From Pterobdella sp. o SKG-2022 (Eukaryota; Annelida; Clitellata; Hirudinida; Piscicolidae), in NCBI GenBank assembly GCA_964035795.1, contig CAXIVU010000259.1:160838-224837 (forward strand): a stretch of 64,000 nucleotides of DNA, written 5' to 3'. Under the pieces are notes generated by a model. That model was not told the origin of the DNA. It worked only from the letters and a program-made list of their open reading frames with translations, and made no database searches. This document shows positions 30,001 to 32,801 of this stretch, one piece after another (positions within the stretch are counted from its first letter, which is position 1; the number at the start of each line of letters is the position of its first letter). The translations under genes and the position numbers were made by a program.

Positions 30001-32801
30001 CGCCAACTACAATTTCTGTAACAACAACTTCAATGGCTACAGCTACAACAGTTTCGACAACGATTGCAACATCAACGCAAACAACAACTGTTATTATGAC
30101 AACAACGACAGAAATGTTGTCTAAATCTACGCCAACAGTTACTACTGTAGAAACAACAACGCCAACTACAATAACTGTAACAACAACTTCATTGGCTACA
30201 GCTACAACAGTTTCGACAACGATTGCAACATCAACGCAAACAACAACTGTTATTATGACAACAAAGACAGAAATGTTGTCTAAATCTACGCCAACAGTTA
30301 CTACTGTAGAAACAACAACGCCAACTACAATTTCTGTAACAACAACTTCATTGGCTACAGCTACAACAGTTTCGACAACGATTGCAACATCAACGCAAAC
30401 AACAACTGTTATTATGACAACAACGACAGAAATGTTGTCTAAATCTACGCCAACAGTTACTACTGTAGAAACAACAACGCCAACTACAATTTCTGTAACA
30501 ACAACTTCATTGGCTACAGCTACAACAGTTTCGACAACGATTGCAACATCAACGCAAACAACAACTGTTATTATGACAACAACGAAAGAAATGTTTTCTA
30601 AATCTACGCCAACAGTTACTACTGTAGAAACAACAACGCCAACTACAATAACTGTAACAACAACTTCATTGGCTACAGCTACAACAGTTTCGACAACGAT
30701 TGCAACATCAACGCAAACAACAACTGTTATTATGACAACAACGACAGAAATGTTGTCTAAATCTACGCCAACAGTTACTACTGTAGAAACAACAACGCCA
30801 ACTACAATAACTGTAACAACAACTTCATTGGCTACAGCTACAACAGTTTCGACAACGATTGCAACATCAACGCAAACAACAACTGTTATTATGACAACAA
30901 CGACAGAAATGTTGTCTAAATCTACGCCAACAGTTACTACTGTAGAAACAACAACGCCAACTACAATAACTGTAACAACAACTTCATTGGCTACAGCTAC
31001 AACAGTTTCGACAACGATTGCAACATCAACGCAAACAACAACTGTTATTATGACAACAACGACAGAAATGTTGTCTAAATCTACGCCGACAGTTACTACT
31101 GTAGAAACAACAACGCCGACTACAATAACTGTAACAACAACTTCATTGGCTACAGCTACAACAGTTTCGACAACGATTGCAACATCAACGCAAACAACAA
31201 CTGTTATTATGACAACAACGACAGAAATGTTGTCTAAATCTACGCCAACAGTTACTACTGTAGAAACAACAACGCCAACTACAATAACTGTAACAACAAC
31301 TTCATTGGCTACAGCTACAACAGTTTCGACAACGATTGCAACATCAACGCAAACAACAACTGTTATTATGACAACAACGACAGAAATGTTGTCTAAATCT
31401 ACGCCAACAGTTACTACTGTAGAAACAACAACGCCAACTACAATTTCTGTAACAACAATTTCATTGGCTACAGATACAACAGTTTCGACAACGATTGCAA
31501 CATCAACGCAAACAACAACTGTTATTATGACAACAACGACAGAAATGTTGTCTAAATCTACGCCAACAGTTACTACTGTAGAAACAACAACGCCAACTAC
31601 AATAACTGTAACAACAACTTCATTGGCTACAGCTACAACAGTTTCGACAACGATTGCAACATCAACGCAAACAACAACTGTTATTATGACAACAACGACA
31701 GAAATGTTGTCTAAATCTACGCCAACAGTTACTACTGTAGAAACAACAACGCCAACTACAATAACTGTAACAACAACTTCATTGGCTACAGCTACAACAG
31801 TTTCGACAACGATTGCAACATCAACGCAAACAACAACTGTTATTATGACAACAACGACAGAAATGTTGTCTAAATCTACGCCGACAGTTACTACTGTAGA
31901 AACAACAACGCCGACTACAATAACTGTAACAACAACTTCATTGGCTACAGCTACAACAGTTTCGACAACGATTGCAACATCAACGCAAACAACAACTGTT
32001 ATTATGACAACAACGACAGAAATGTTGTCTAAATCTACGCCAACAGTTACTACTGTAGAAACAACAACGCCAACTACAATAACTGTAACAACAACTTCAT
32101 TGGCTACAGCTACAACAGTTTCGACAACGATTGCAACATCAACGCAAACAACAACTGTTATTATGACAACAACGACAGAAATGTTGTCTAAATCTACGCC
32201 AACAGTTACTACTGTAGAAACAACAACGCCAACTACAATTTCTGTAACAACAACTTCATTGGCTACAGCTACAACAGTTTCGACAACGATTGCAACATCA
32301 ACGCAAACAACAACTGTTATTATGACAACAACGAAAGAAATGTTGTCTAAATCTACGCCGACAGTTACTACTGTAGAAACAACAACGCCGACTACAATAA
32401 CTGTAACAACAACTTCATTGGCTACAGCTACAACAGTTTCGACAACGATTGCAACATCAACGCAAACAACAACTGTTATTATGACAACAACGACAGAAAT
32501 GTTGTCTAAATCTACGCCAACAGTTACTACTGTAGAAACAACAACGCCAACTACAATAACTGTAACAACAACTTCATTGGCTACAGCTACAACAGTTTCG
32601 ACAACGATTGCAACATCAACGCAAACAACAACTGTTATTATGACAACAACGACAGAAATGTTGTCTAAATCTACGCCAACAGTTACTACTGTAGAAACAA
32701 CAACGCCAACTACAATTTCTGTAACAACAATTTCATTGGCTACAGATACAACAGTTTCGACAACGATTGCAACATCAACGCAAACAACAACTTTATTATG
32801 A
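48..32801 (+). CDS. Giant Thr-rich mucin-like repeat protein, segment 1 (10,917 aa, 206 units; open upstream)
   Basis: This frame encodes exactly 206 copies of a 53-residue unit starting MTTTTEMLSKSTPTVTTVE. About 60% of residues are Thr or Ser, there are two Pro per unit, and there is no Gly, Cys, Asn or aromatic residue in the consensus. That composition resembles the heavily O-glycosylated, extended repeat regions of mucins and stalk proteins; I recognise no folded domain. The ATG at 48 is only the first unit-start Met in the window. The frame is already open from base 3, so the true start, any signal peptide and the N-terminal domain lie upstream. The frame ends at TGA 32,799-32,801 because one G is missing in the last unit ('caactttattatg' instead of 'caactgttattatg'). 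All three other indels are whole codons and no nonsense change is seen. Recurrent substitutions include Thr to Arg, Lys or Ser, Val to Ile, Met to Lys and Ile to Phe. A non-coding satellite that happens to be open remains possible. Confidence 0.62.
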   Translation: MTTTTEKLSKSTPTVTTVETTTPTTITVTTTSLATATTVSTAIATSTQTTTVIMTTTTEMLSKSTPTVTTVETTTPTTITVTTTSLATATTVSTTIATSTQTTTVIVTTTTEMLSKSTPTVTTVETTTPTTITVTTTSLATATTVSTTIATSTQTTTVIMTTTTEMLSKSTPTVTTVETTTPTTITVTTTSLATATTVSTTIATSTQTTTVIMTTTTEMLSKSTPTVTTVETTTPTTITVTTTSLATATTISTTIATSTQTTTVIMTTKTEMLSKSTPTVTTVETTTPTTISVTTTSLATATTVSTTIATSTQTTTVIMTTTTEMLSKSTPTVTTVETTTPTTITVRTTSLATATTVSTTIATSTQTTTVIMTTTTEMLSKSTPTVTTVETTTPTTISVTTTSLATATTVSTTIATSTQTTTVIMTTTTEMLSKSTPTVTTVETTTPTTITVTTTSLATATTVSTTIATSTQTTTVIVTTTTEMLSKSTPTVTTVETTTPTTITVTTTSLATATTVSTTIATSTQTTTVIMTTTTEMLSKSTPTVTTVETTTPTTITVTTTSLATATTVSTTIATSTQTTTVIMTTTTEMLSKSTPTVTTVETTTPTTITVTTTSLATATTISTTIATSTQTTTVIMTTKTEMLSKSTPTVTTVETTTPTTISVTTTSLATATTVSTTIATSTQTTTVIMTTTTEMLSKSTPTVTTVETTTPTTITVRTTSLATATTVSTTIATSTQTTTVIMTTTTEMLSKSTPTVTTVETTTPTTISVTTTSLATATTVSTTIATSTQTTTVIMTTTTEMLSKSTPTVTTVETTTPTTISVTTTSLATATTVSTTIATSTQTTTVIMTTTTEMLSKSTPTVTTVETTTPTTITVTTTSLATATTVSTTIATSTQTTTVFMTTTTEMLSKSTPTVTTVETTTPTTITVRTTSLATATTVSTTIATSTQTTTVIMTTTTEMLSKSTPTVTTVETTTPTTITVTTTSLATATTISTTIATSTQTTTVIMTTKTEMLSKSTPTVTTVETTTPTTISVTTTSLATATTVSTTIATSTQTTTVIMTTTTEMLSKSTPTVTTVETTTPTTISVTTTSLATATTVSTTIATSTQTTTVIMTTTTEKLSKSTPTVTTVETTTPTTITVTTTSLATATTVSTAIATSTQTTTVIMTTSTEMLSKSTPTVTTVETTTPTTITVTTTSLATATTVSTAIATSTQTTTVIMTTTTEMLSKSTPTVTTVETTTPTTITVTTTSLATATTISTTIATSTQTTTVIMTTKTEMLSKSTPTVTTVETTTPTTITVTTTSLATATTVSTTIATSTQTTTVFMTTTTEMLSKSTPTVTTVETTTPTTISVTTTSLATATTVSTTIATSTQTTTVIMTTTTEKLSKSTPTVTTVETTTPTTITVTTTSLATATTVSTAIATSTQTTTVIMTTTTEMLSKSTPTVTTVETTTPTTITVTTTSLATATTVSTTIATSTQTTTVIMTTTTEMLSKSTPTITTVETTTPTTITVTTTSLATATTVSTTIATSTQTTTVIMTTTTEMLSKSTPTVTTVETTTPTTITVTTTSLATATTVSTTIATSTQTTTVIMTTTTEMLSKSTPTVTTVETTTPTTISVTTTSLATATTVSTTIATSTQTTTVIMTTTTEMLSKSTPTVTTVETTTPTTITVTTTSLATATTVSTTIATSTQTTTVIMTTTTEMLSKSTPTVTTVETTTPTTISVTTTSLATATTVSTTIATSTQTTTVIMTTTTEKLSKSTPTVTTVETTTPTTITVTTTSLATATTVSTAIATSTQTTTVIMTTTTEMLSKSTPTVTTVETTTPTTITVTTTSLATATTVSTTIATSTQTTTVFMTTTTEMLSKSTPTVTTVETTTPTTITVRTTSLATATTVSTTIATSTQTTTVIMTTTTEMLSKSTPTVTTVETTTPTTITVTTTSLATATTISTTIATSTQTTTVIMTTKTEMLSKSTPTVTTVETTTPTTISVTTTSLATATTVSTTIATSTQTTTVIMTTTTEMLSKSTPTVTTVETTTPTTITVTTTSLATATTVSTTIATSTQTTTVIMTTTTEMLSKSTPTITTVETTTPTTITVTTTSLATATTVSTTIATSTQTTTVIMTTTTEMLSKSTPTVTTVETTTPTTITVTTTSLATATTVSTTIATSTQTTTVIMTTTTEMLSKSTPTVTTVETTTPTTITVTTTSLATATTVSTTIATSTQTTTVIMTTTTEMLSKSTPTVTTVETTTPTTITVTTTSLATATTVSTTIATSTQTTTVIMTTTTEMLSKSTPTITTVETTTPTTITVTTTSLATATTVSTTIATSTQTTTVIMTTTTEMLSKSTPTVTTVETTTPTTKTVTTTSLATATTVSTTIATSTQTTTVIMTTTTEMLSKSTPTVTTVETTTPTTITVTTTSLATATTISTTIATSTQTTTVIMTTKTEMLSKSTPTVTTVETTTPTTISVTTTSLATATTVSTTIATSTQTTTVIMTTTTEMLSKSTPTVTTVETTTPTTITVTTTSLATATTVSTTIATSTQTTTVIMTTTTEMLSKSTPTITTVETTTPTTITVTTTSLATATTVSTTIATSTQTTTVIMTTTTEMLSKSTPTVTTVETTTPTTITVRTTSLATATTVSTTIATSTQTTTVIMTTTTEMLSKSTPTVTTVETTTPTTITVTTTSLATATTVSTTIATSTQTTTVIMTTTTEMLSKSTPTITTVETTTPTTITVTTTSLATATTVSTTIATSTQTTTVIMTTTTEMLSKSTPTVTTVETTTPTTITVTTTSLATATTVSTTIATSTQTTTVIMTTTTEMLSKSTPTVTTVETTTPTTITVRTTSLATATTVSTTIATSTQTTTVIMTTTTEMLSKSTPTVTTVETTTPTTITVTTTSLATATTVSTTIATSTQTTTVIMTTTTEMLSKSTPTITTVETTTPTTITVTTTSLATATTVSTTIATSTQTTTVIMTTTTEMLSKSTPTVTTVETTTPTTITVTTTSLATATTVSTTIATSTQTTTVIMTTTTEMLSKSTPTVTTVETTTPTTITVTTTSLATATTVSTTIATSTQTTTVIMTTTTEMLSKSTPTVTTVETTTPTTITVTTTSLATATTVSTTIATSTQTTTVIMTTTTEMLSKSTPTITTVETTTPTTITVTTTSLATATTVSTTIATSTQTTTVIMTTTTEMLSKSTPTVTTVETTTPTTKTVTTTSLATATTVSTTIATSTQTTTVIMTTTTEMLSKSTPTVTTVETTTPTTITVTTTSLATATTISTTIATSTQTTTVIMTTKTEMLSKSTPTVTTVETTTPTTISVTTTSLATATTVSTTIATSTQTTTVIMTTTTEMLSKSTPTVTTVETTTPTTITVTTTSLATATTVSTTIATSTQTTTVIMTTTTEMLSKSTPTITTVETTTPTTITVTTTSLATATTVSTTIATSTQTTTVIMTTTTEMLSKSTPTVTTVETTTPTTITVTTTSLATATTVSTTIATSTQTTTVIMTTTTEMLSKSTPTVTTVETTTPTTITVTTTSLATATTVSTTIATSTQTTTVIMTTTTEILSKSTPTVTTVETTTPTTITVTTTSLATATTVSTTIATSTQTTTVIMTTTTEMLSKSTPTITTVETTTPTTITVTTTSLATATTVSTTIATSTQTTTVIMTTTTEMLSKSTPTVTTVETTTPTTITVTTTSLATATTVSTTIATSTQTTTVIMTTTTEMLSKSTPTVTTVETTTPTTRTVTTTSLATATTVSTTIATSTQTTTVIMTTTTEMLSKSTPTVTTVETKTPTTITVTTTSLATATTISTTIATSTQTTTVIMTTKTEMLSKSTPTVTTVETTTPTTISVTTTSLATATTVSTTIATSTQTTTVIMTTTTEMLSKSTPTVTTVETTTPTTITVTTTSLATATTVSTTIATSTQTTTVIMTTTTEKLSKSTPTVTTVETTTPTTITVTTTSLATATTVSTAIATSTQTTTVIMTTTTEMLSKSTPTVTTVETTTPTTITVTTTSLATATTVSTTIATSTQTTTVIMTTTTEMLSKSTPTVTTVETTTPTTITVRTTSLATATTVSTTIATSTQTTTVIMTTTTEMLSKSTPTVTTVETTTPTTKTVTTTSLATATTVSTTIATSTQTTTVIMTTTTEMLSKSTPTVTTVETTTPTTITVTTTSLATATTISTTIATSTQTTTVIMTTKTEMLSKSTPTVTTVETTTPTTITVTTTSLATATTVSTTIATSTQTTTVIMTTTTEMLSKSTPTVTTVETTTPTTITVTTTSLATATTVSTTIATSTQTTTVIMTTTTEMLSKSTPTITTVETTTPTTITVTTTSLATATTVSTTIATSTQTTTVIMTTTTEMLSKSTPTVTTVETTTPTTKTVTTTSLATATTVSTTIATSTQTTTVIMTTTTEMLSKSTPTVTTVETTTPTTITVTTTSLATATTISTTIATSTQTTTVIMTTKTEMLSKSTPTVTTVETTTPTTISVTTTSLATATTVSTTIATSTQTTTVIMTTTTEMLSKSTPTVTTVETTTPTTITVTTTSLATATTVSTTIATSTQTTTVIMTTTTEMLSKSTPTITTVETTTPTTITVTTTSLATATTVSTTIATSTQTTTVIMTTTTEMLSKSTPTVTTVETTTPTTITVTTTSLATATTVSTTIATSTQTTTVIMTTTTEMLSKSTPTVTTVETTTPTTITVTTTSLATATTVSTTIATSTQTTTVIMTTTTEILSKSTPTVTTVETTTPTTITVTTTSLATATTVSTTIATSTQTTTVIMTTTTEMLSKSTPTVTTVETTTPTTITVTTTSLATATTVSTTIATSTQTTTVIMTTTTEMLSKSTPTVTTVETTTPTTITVTTTSLATATTVSTTIATSTQTTTVIMTTTTEMLSKSTPTVTTVETTTPTTRTVTTTSLATATTVSTTIATSTQTTTVIMTTTTEMLSKSTPTVTTVETKTPTTITVTTTSLATATTISTTIATSTQTTTVIMTTKTEMLSKSTPTVTTVETTTPTTISVTTTSLATATTVSTTIATSTQTTTVIMTTTTEMLSKSTPTVTTVETTTPTTITVTTTSLATATTVSTTIATSTQTTTVIMTTTTEKLSKSTPTVTTVETTTPTTITVTTTSLATATTVSTAIATSTQTTTVIMTTTTEMLSKSTPTVTTVETTTPTTITVTTTSLATATTVSTTIATSTQTTTVIMTTTTEMLSKSTPTVTTVETTTPTTITVRTTSLATATTVSTTIATSTQTTTVIMTTTTEMLSKSTPTVTTVETTTPTTITVTTTSLATATTISTTIATSTQTTTVIMTTKTEMLSKSTPTVTTVKTTTPTTISVTTTSLATATTVSTTIATSTQTTTVIMTTTTEMLSKSTPTVTTVETTTPTTITVTTTSLATATTVSTTIATSTQTTTVIMTTTTEMLSKSTPTITTVETTTPTTITVTTTSLATATTVSTTIATSTQTTTVIMTTTTEMLSKSTPTVTTVETTTPTTITVTTTSLATATTVSTTIATSTQTTTVIMTTTTEMLSKSTPTVTTVETTTPTTITVTTTSLATATTVSTTIATSTQTTTVIMTTTTEMLSKSTPTVTTVETTTPTTITVRTTSLATATTVSTTIATSTQTTTVIMTTTTEMLSKSTPTVTTVETTTPTTITVTTTSLATATTVSTTIATSTQTTTVFMTTTTEMLSKSTPTVTTVETTMPTTITVRTTSLATATTVSTTIATSTQTTTVIMTTTTEMLSKSTPTVTTVETTTPTTITVTTTSLATATTISTTIATSTQTTTVIMTTKTEMLSKSTPTVTTVETTTPTTISVTTTSLATATTVSTTIATSTQTTTVIMTTTTEMLSKSTPTVTTVETTTPTTITVTTTSLATATTISTTIATSTQTTTVIMTTKTEMLSKSTPTVTTVETTTPTTISVTTTSLATATTVSTTIATSTQTTTVIMTTTTEMLSKSTPTVTTVETTTPTTITVTTTSLATATTVSTTIATSTQTTTVIMTTTTEMLSKSTPTVTTVETTTPTTITVTTTSLATATTVSTTIATSTQTTTVIMTTTTEMLSKSTPTVTTVETTTPTTITVTTTSLATATTVSTTIATSTQTTTVIMTTTTEMLSKSTPTVTTVETTTPTTITVTTTSLATATTVSTTISTSTQTTTVIMTTTTEMLSKSTPTVTTVETTTPTTITVTTTSLATATTVSTTIATSTQTTTVIMTTTTEMLSKSTPTVTTVETTTPTTITVRTTSLATATTVSTTIATSTQTTTVIMTTTTEMLSKSTPTVTTVETTTPTTISVTTTSLATATTVSTTIATSTQTTTVIMTTTTEKLSKSTPTVTTVETTTPTTITVTTTSLATATTVSTAIATSTQTTTVIMTTTTEMLSKSTPTVTTVETTTPTTISVTTTSLATATTVSTTIATSTQTTTVIMTTTTEMLSKSTPTVTTVETTTPTTISVTTTSLATATTVSTTIATSTQTTTVIMTTTTEKLSKSTPTVTTVETTTPTTISVTTTSLATATTVSTTIATSTQTTTVIMTTTTEMLSKSTPTVTTVETTTPTTISVTTTSLATATTVSTTIATSTQTTTVIMTTTTEKLSKSTPTVTTVETTTPTTITVTTTSLATATTVSTAIATSTQTTTVIMTTTTEMLSKSTPTVTTVETTTPTTISVTTTSLATATTVSTTIATSTQTTTVIMTTTTEMLSKSTPTVTTVETTTPTTISVTTTSLATATTVSTTIATSTQTTTVIMTTTTEKLSKSTPTVTTVETTTPTTITVTTTSLATATTVSTAIATSTQTTTVIMTTTTEMLSKSTPTVTTVETTTPTTITVTTTSLATATTVSTTIATSTQTTTVFMTTTTEMLSKSTPTVTTVETTTPTTITVRITSLATATTVSTTIATSTQTTTVIMTTTTEMLSKSTPTVTTVETTTPTTITVTTTSLATATTISTTIATSTQTTTVIMTTKTEMLSKSTPTVTTVETTTPTTISVTTTSLATATTISTTIATSTQTTTVIMTTKTEMLSKSTPTVTTVETTTPTTISVTTTSLATATTVSTTIATSTQTTTVIMTTTTEKLSKSTPTVTTVETTTPTTISVTTTSLATATTVSTTIATSTQTTTVIMTTTTEMLSKSTPTVTTVETTTPTTISVTTTSLATATTVSTTIATSTQTTTVIMTTTTEKLSKSTPTVTTVETTTPTTITVTTTSLATATTVSTAIATSTQTTTVIMTTTTEMLSKSTPTVTTVETTTPTTISVTTTSLATATTVSTTIATSTQTTTVIMTTTTEMLSKSTPTVTTVETTTPTTISVTTTSLATATTVSTTIATSTQTTTVIMTTTTEKLSKSTPTVTTVETTTPTTITVTTTSLATATTVSTAIATSTQTTTVIMTTTTEMLSKSTPTVTTVETTTPTTISVTTTSLATATTVSTTIATSTQTTTVIMTTTTEKLSKSTPTVTTVETTTPTTITVTTTSLATATTVSTAIATSTQTTTVIMTTTTEMLSKSTPTVTTVETTTPTTITVTTTSLATATTVSTTIATSTQTTTVIMTTKTEMLSKSTPTVTTVETTTPTTISVTTTSLATATTVSTTIATSTQTTTVIMTTTTEMLSKSTPTVTTVETTTPTTISVTTTSLATATTVSTTIATSTQTTTVIMTTTTEMLSKSTPTVTTVETTTPTTITVRTTSLATATTVSTTIATSTQTTTVIMTTTTEMLSKSTPTVTTVETTTPTTISVTTTSLATATTVSTTIATSTQTTTVIMTTTTEMLFKSTPTVTTVETTTPTTITVRTTSLATATTVSTTIATSTQTTTVIMTTTTEMLSKSTPTVTTVETTTPTTISVTTTSLATATTVSTTIATSTQTTTVIMTTKTEMLSKSTPTVTTVETTTPTTITVRTTSLATATTVSTTIATSTQTTTVIMTTTTEMLSKSTPTVTTVETTTPTTISVTTTSLATATTVSTTIATSTQTTTVIMTTTTEMLFKSTPTVTTVETTTPTTITVRTTSLATATTVSTTIATSTQTTTVIMTTTTEMLSKSTPTVTTVETTTPTTISVTTTSLATATTVSTTIATSTQTTTVIMTTTTEMLSKSTPTVTTVETTTPTTITVTTTSLATATTVSTTIATSTQTTTVIMTTTTEMLSKSTPTVTTVETTTPTTITVTTTSLATATTVSTTIATSTQTTTVIMTTTTEMLSKSTPTVTTVETTTPTTITVRTTSLATATTVSTTIATSTQTTTVIMTTTTEMLSKSTPTVTTVETTTPTTISVTTTSLATATTVSTTIATSTQTTTVIMTTKTEMLSKSTPTVTTVETTTPTTITVTTTSLATATTVSTTIATSTQTTTVIMTTTTEMLSKSTPTVTTVETTTPTTITVRTTSLATATTVSTTIATSTQTTTVIMTTTTEMLSKSTPTVTTVETTTPTTITVRTTSLATATTVSTTIATSTQTTTVIMTTTTEMLSKSTPTVTTVETTTPTTISVTTTSLATATTVSTTIATSTQTTTVIMTTTTEMLFKSTPTVTTVETTTPTTITVRTTSLATATTVSTTIATSTQTTTVIMTTTTEMLSKSTPTVTTVETTTPTTISVTTTSMATATTVSTTIATSTQTTTVIMTTTTEMLSKSTPTVTTVETTTPTTITVTTTSLATATTISTTIATSTQTTTVIMTTKTEMLSKSTPTVTTVETTTPTTITVTTTSLATATTVSTTIATSTQTTTVIMTTKTEMLSKSTPTVTTVETTTPTTITVKTTSLATATTVSTTIATSTQTTTVIMTTTTEMLSKSTPTVTTVETTTPTTITVRTTSLATATTVSTTIATSTQTTTVMTTTTEMLSKSTPTVTTVETTTPTTITVTTTSLATATTVSTTIATSTQTTTVIMTTTTEMLSKSTPTVTTVETTTPTTITVTTTSLATATTVSTTIATSTQTTTVIMTTTTEMLSKSTPTVTTVETTTPTTISVTTISLATDTTVSTTIATSTQTTTVIMTTTTEMLSKSTPTVTTVETTTPTTITVTTTSLATATTVSTTIATSTQTTTVIMTTTTEMLSKSTPTVTTVETTTPTTITVRTTSLATATTVSTTIATSTQTTTVMTTTTEMLSESTPTVTTVETTTPTTITVTTTSLATATTVSTTIATSTQTTTVIMTTTTEMLSKSTPTVTTVETTTPTTISVTTTSLATATTVSTTIATSTQTTTVIMTTKTEMLSKSTPTVTTVETTTPTTITVTTTSLATATTVSTRIATSTQTTTVIMTTTTEMLSKSTPTVTTVETTTPTTISVTTTSMATATTVSTTIATSTQTTTVIMTTTTEMLSKSTPTVTTVETTTPTTITVTTTSLATATTVSTTIATSTQTTTVIMTTTTEMLSKSTPTVTTVETTTPTTISVTTTSLATATTVSTTIATSTQTTTVIMTTKTEMLSKSTPTVTTVETTTPTTITVTTTSLATATTVSTRIATSTQTTTVIMTTTTTEMLSKSTPTVTTVETTTPTTISVTTTSLATVTTVSTTIATSTQTTTVIMTTTKEMFSKSTPTVTTVETTTPTTITVTTTSLATATTVSTTIATSTQTTTVIMTTTTEMLSKSTPTVTTVETTTPTTITVRTTSLATATTVSTTIATSTQTTTVIMTTTTEMLSKSTPTVTTVETTTPTTITVTTTSLATATTVSTTIATSTQTTTVIMTTTTEMLSKSTPTVTTVETTTPTTITVTTTSLATATTVSTTIATSTQTTTVIMTTTTEMLSKSTPTVTTVETTTPTTITVTTTSLATATTVSTTIATSTQTTTVIMTTTTEMLSKSTPTVTTVETTTPTTISVTTISLATDTTVSTTIATSTQTTTVIMTTTTEMLSKSTPTVTTVETTTPTTITVTTTSLATATTVSTTIATSTQTTTVIMTTTTEMLSKSTPTVTTVETTTPTTISVTTTSLATATTVSTTIATSTQTTTVIMTTTTEMLSKSTPTVTTVETTTPTTITVTTISLATDTTVSTTIATSTQTTTVIMTTTKEMLSKSTPTVTTVETTTPTTISVTTTSMATATTVSTTIATSTQTTTVIMTTTTEMLSKSTPTVTTVETTTPTTITVTTTSLATATTVSTTIATSTQTTTVIMTTKTEMLSKSTPTVTTVETTTPTTISVTTTSLATATTVSTTIATSTQTTTVIMTTTTEMLSKSTPTVTTVETTTPTTISVTTTSLATATTVSTTIATSTQTTTVIMTTTKEMFSKSTPTVTTVETTTPTTITVTTTSLATATTVSTTIATSTQTTTVIMTTTTEMLSKSTPTVTTVETTTPTTITVTTTSLATATTVSTTIATSTQTTTVIMTTTTEMLSKSTPTVTTVETTTPTTITVTTTSLATATTVSTTIATSTQTTTVIMTTTTEMLSKSTPTVTTVETTTPTTITVTTTSLATATTVSTTIATSTQTTTVIMTTTTEMLSKSTPTVTTVETTTPTTITVTTTSLATATTVSTTIATSTQTTTVIMTTTTEMLSKSTPTVTTVETTTPTTISVTTISLATDTTVSTTIATSTQTTTVIMTTTTEMLSKSTPTVTTVETTTPTTITVTTTSLATATTVSTTIATSTQTTTVIMTTTTEMLSKSTPTVTTVETTTPTTITVTTTSLATATTVSTTIATSTQTTTVIMTTTTEMLSKSTPTVTTVETTTPTTITVTTTSLATATTVSTTIATSTQTTTVIMTTTTEMLSKSTPTVTTVETTTPTTITVTTTSLATATTVSTTIATSTQTTTVIMTTTTEMLSKSTPTVTTVETTTPTTISVTTTSLATATTVSTTIATSTQTTTVIMTTTKEMLSKSTPTVTTVETTTPTTITVTTTSLATATTVSTTIATSTQTTTVIMTTTTEMLSKSTPTVTTVETTTPTTITVTTTSLATATTVSTTIATSTQTTTVIMTTTTEMLSKSTPTVTTVETTTPTTISVTTISLATDTTVSTTIATSTQTTTLL
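207..1319 (+). repeat. 7-unit block, copy A (1113 bp)
   Basis: Units 2-8 read canonical, Val-start with silent TCT, canonical, TTIST, TKTEM+ISV, TVRTTS, ISV. The identical series follows immediately in units 9-15. Diagnostic shared bases include the G of the Val-start codon at 366, matched at 1479, and the silent TCT before TTG. Confidence 0.93.
1320..2432 (+). repeat. 7-unit block, copy B (1113 bp)
   Basis: Units 9-15 are a direct tandem copy of units 2-8. All non-canonical sites match at a shift of 1113 bp (7 x 159), including a silent one, so this is a recent block duplication. Confidence 0.93.
2592..3227 (+). repeat. F-R-I-K four-unit cassette, copy 1
   Basis: Units 17-20 are one ending TVF instead of TVI, one with TVRTTS, one with TTIST, and one with TKTEM plus ISV. 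The same four-unit order recurs at 5,454, 16,902 and 20,400. Confidence 0.88.
5454..6089 (+). repeat. F-R-I-K four-unit cassette, copy 2
   Basis: Units 35-38 have the same TVF, TVRTTS, TTIST, TKTEM+ISV order as at 2,592. The cassette is preceded by an EKL/TAIATS unit, as copy 4 is. Confidence 0.88.
6090..7838 (+). repeat. 11-unit block, copy A (shift 2544 bp)
   Basis: Units 39-49 read canonical, TPTITT, three canonical, TPTITT, TTKTV, TTIST, TKTEM+ISV, canonical, TPTITT. The same order is found in units 55-65; the TTKTV units start at 7,044 and 9,588, exactly 16 units apart. Confidence 0.9.
8634..10382 (+). repeat. 11-unit block, copy B (shift 2544 bp)
   Basis: Units 55-65 repeat the unit-type order of units 39-49. 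The intervening units 50-54 contain a short series alternating TPTITT and TVRTTS units, itself about four units in period. Confidence 0.9.
9270..12290 (+). repeat. 19-unit block, copy A (3021 bp, shift 3498 bp)
   Basis: Units 59-77 include the rare EILSK unit (ATG to ATA at 10,721), the TTRTV unit (11,254) and the VETKTP/TTIST unit, then an EKL/TAIATS unit and a TVRTTS unit. Units 81-99 repeat this series with one unit-type difference (unit 69 has TPTITT, unit 91 is canonical). Confidence 0.92.
12768..15788 (+). repeat. 19-unit block, copy B (3021 bp, shift 3498 bp)
   Basis: Units 81-99 are the second copy. The EILSK base is at 14,219 and the TTRTV base at 14,752, each exactly 3498 bp (22 units) from copy A. 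It is the largest block duplication I could resolve. Confidence 0.92.
16902..17537 (+). repeat. F-R-I-K four-unit cassette, copy 3
   Basis: Units 107-110 have the same order. The second unit carries a private Thr to Met change (ACG to ATG near 17,125), so this copy has diverged since duplication. The last two units (TTIST, TKTEM+ISV) are duplicated again directly downstream. Confidence 0.86.
19446..20399 (+). repeat. 6-unit block, copy A (shift 1749 bp)
   Basis: Units 123-128 read EKL+ISV, ISV, EKL/TAIATS, ISV, ISV, EKL/TAIATS. The silent ACA/ACT state just before each EKL unit also alternates in the same way as in the copy at 21,195. Confidence 0.88.
20400..21035 (+). repeat. F-R-I-K four-unit cassette, copy 4
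   Basis: Units 129-132 have the same order, preceded by an EKL/TAIATS unit as at copy 2. The second unit has a private Thr to Ile (TVRITS, near 20,646) and the fourth also carries the TTIST change. Confidence 0.86.
21195..22148 (+). repeat. 6-unit block, copy B (shift 1749 bp)
   Basis: Units 134-139 match units 123-128 in order, including the silent ACA/ACT marks before each EKL unit. A private silent change (GTA to GTG, near 21,884) has arisen since the duplication. Confidence 0.88.
22944..23579 (+). repeat. 4-unit block, copy A (636 bp)
   Basis: Units 145-148 read TVRTTS, ISV, MLFKS+TVRTTS, ISV. The next four units repeat this order, and the MLFKS unit recurs once more near 25.49 kb. Confidence 0.87.
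23580..24215 (+). repeat. 4-unit block, copy B (636 bp)
   Basis: Units 149-152 repeat units 145-148 directly. The first unit additionally carries TKTEM. The MLFKS units start at 23,262 and 23,898. Confidence 0.87.
26439..27230 (+). repeat. 5-unit block bounded by two one-codon deletions
   Basis: Units 167-171. The units ending just before 26,439 and 27,231 both carry TVRTTS and both lack one ATT codon before the next unit's ATG (TTTVM instead of TTTVIM). Sharing the same rare indel and the same substitution points to a five-unit duplication of one ancestral deletion. Confidence 0.85.
28344..28505 (+). repeat. Expanded 162-bp unit with one extra Thr codon
   Basis: Unit 179 begins ATG ACG ACA ACA ACG, giving five Thr after Met instead of four. 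It is the only insertion I see in the left half and it is exactly one codon. Confidence 0.92.
28506..29618 (+). repeat. 7-unit block, copy A (shift 2067 bp)
   Basis: Units 180-186 start with the rare TKEMFSK unit, include the unit with two silent CCG codons (28,983 start), and have ISLATDT in the sixth unit. The order recurs at 30,573 with one difference: unit 181 has TVRTTS, unit 194 is canonical. Confidence 0.88.
30573..31685 (+). repeat. 7-unit block, copy B (shift 2067 bp)
   Basis: Units 193-199 repeat units 180-186 at a 13-unit shift, including the doubly silent CCG unit (31,050 start) and the ISLATDT unit (31,368 start). Confidence 0.88.
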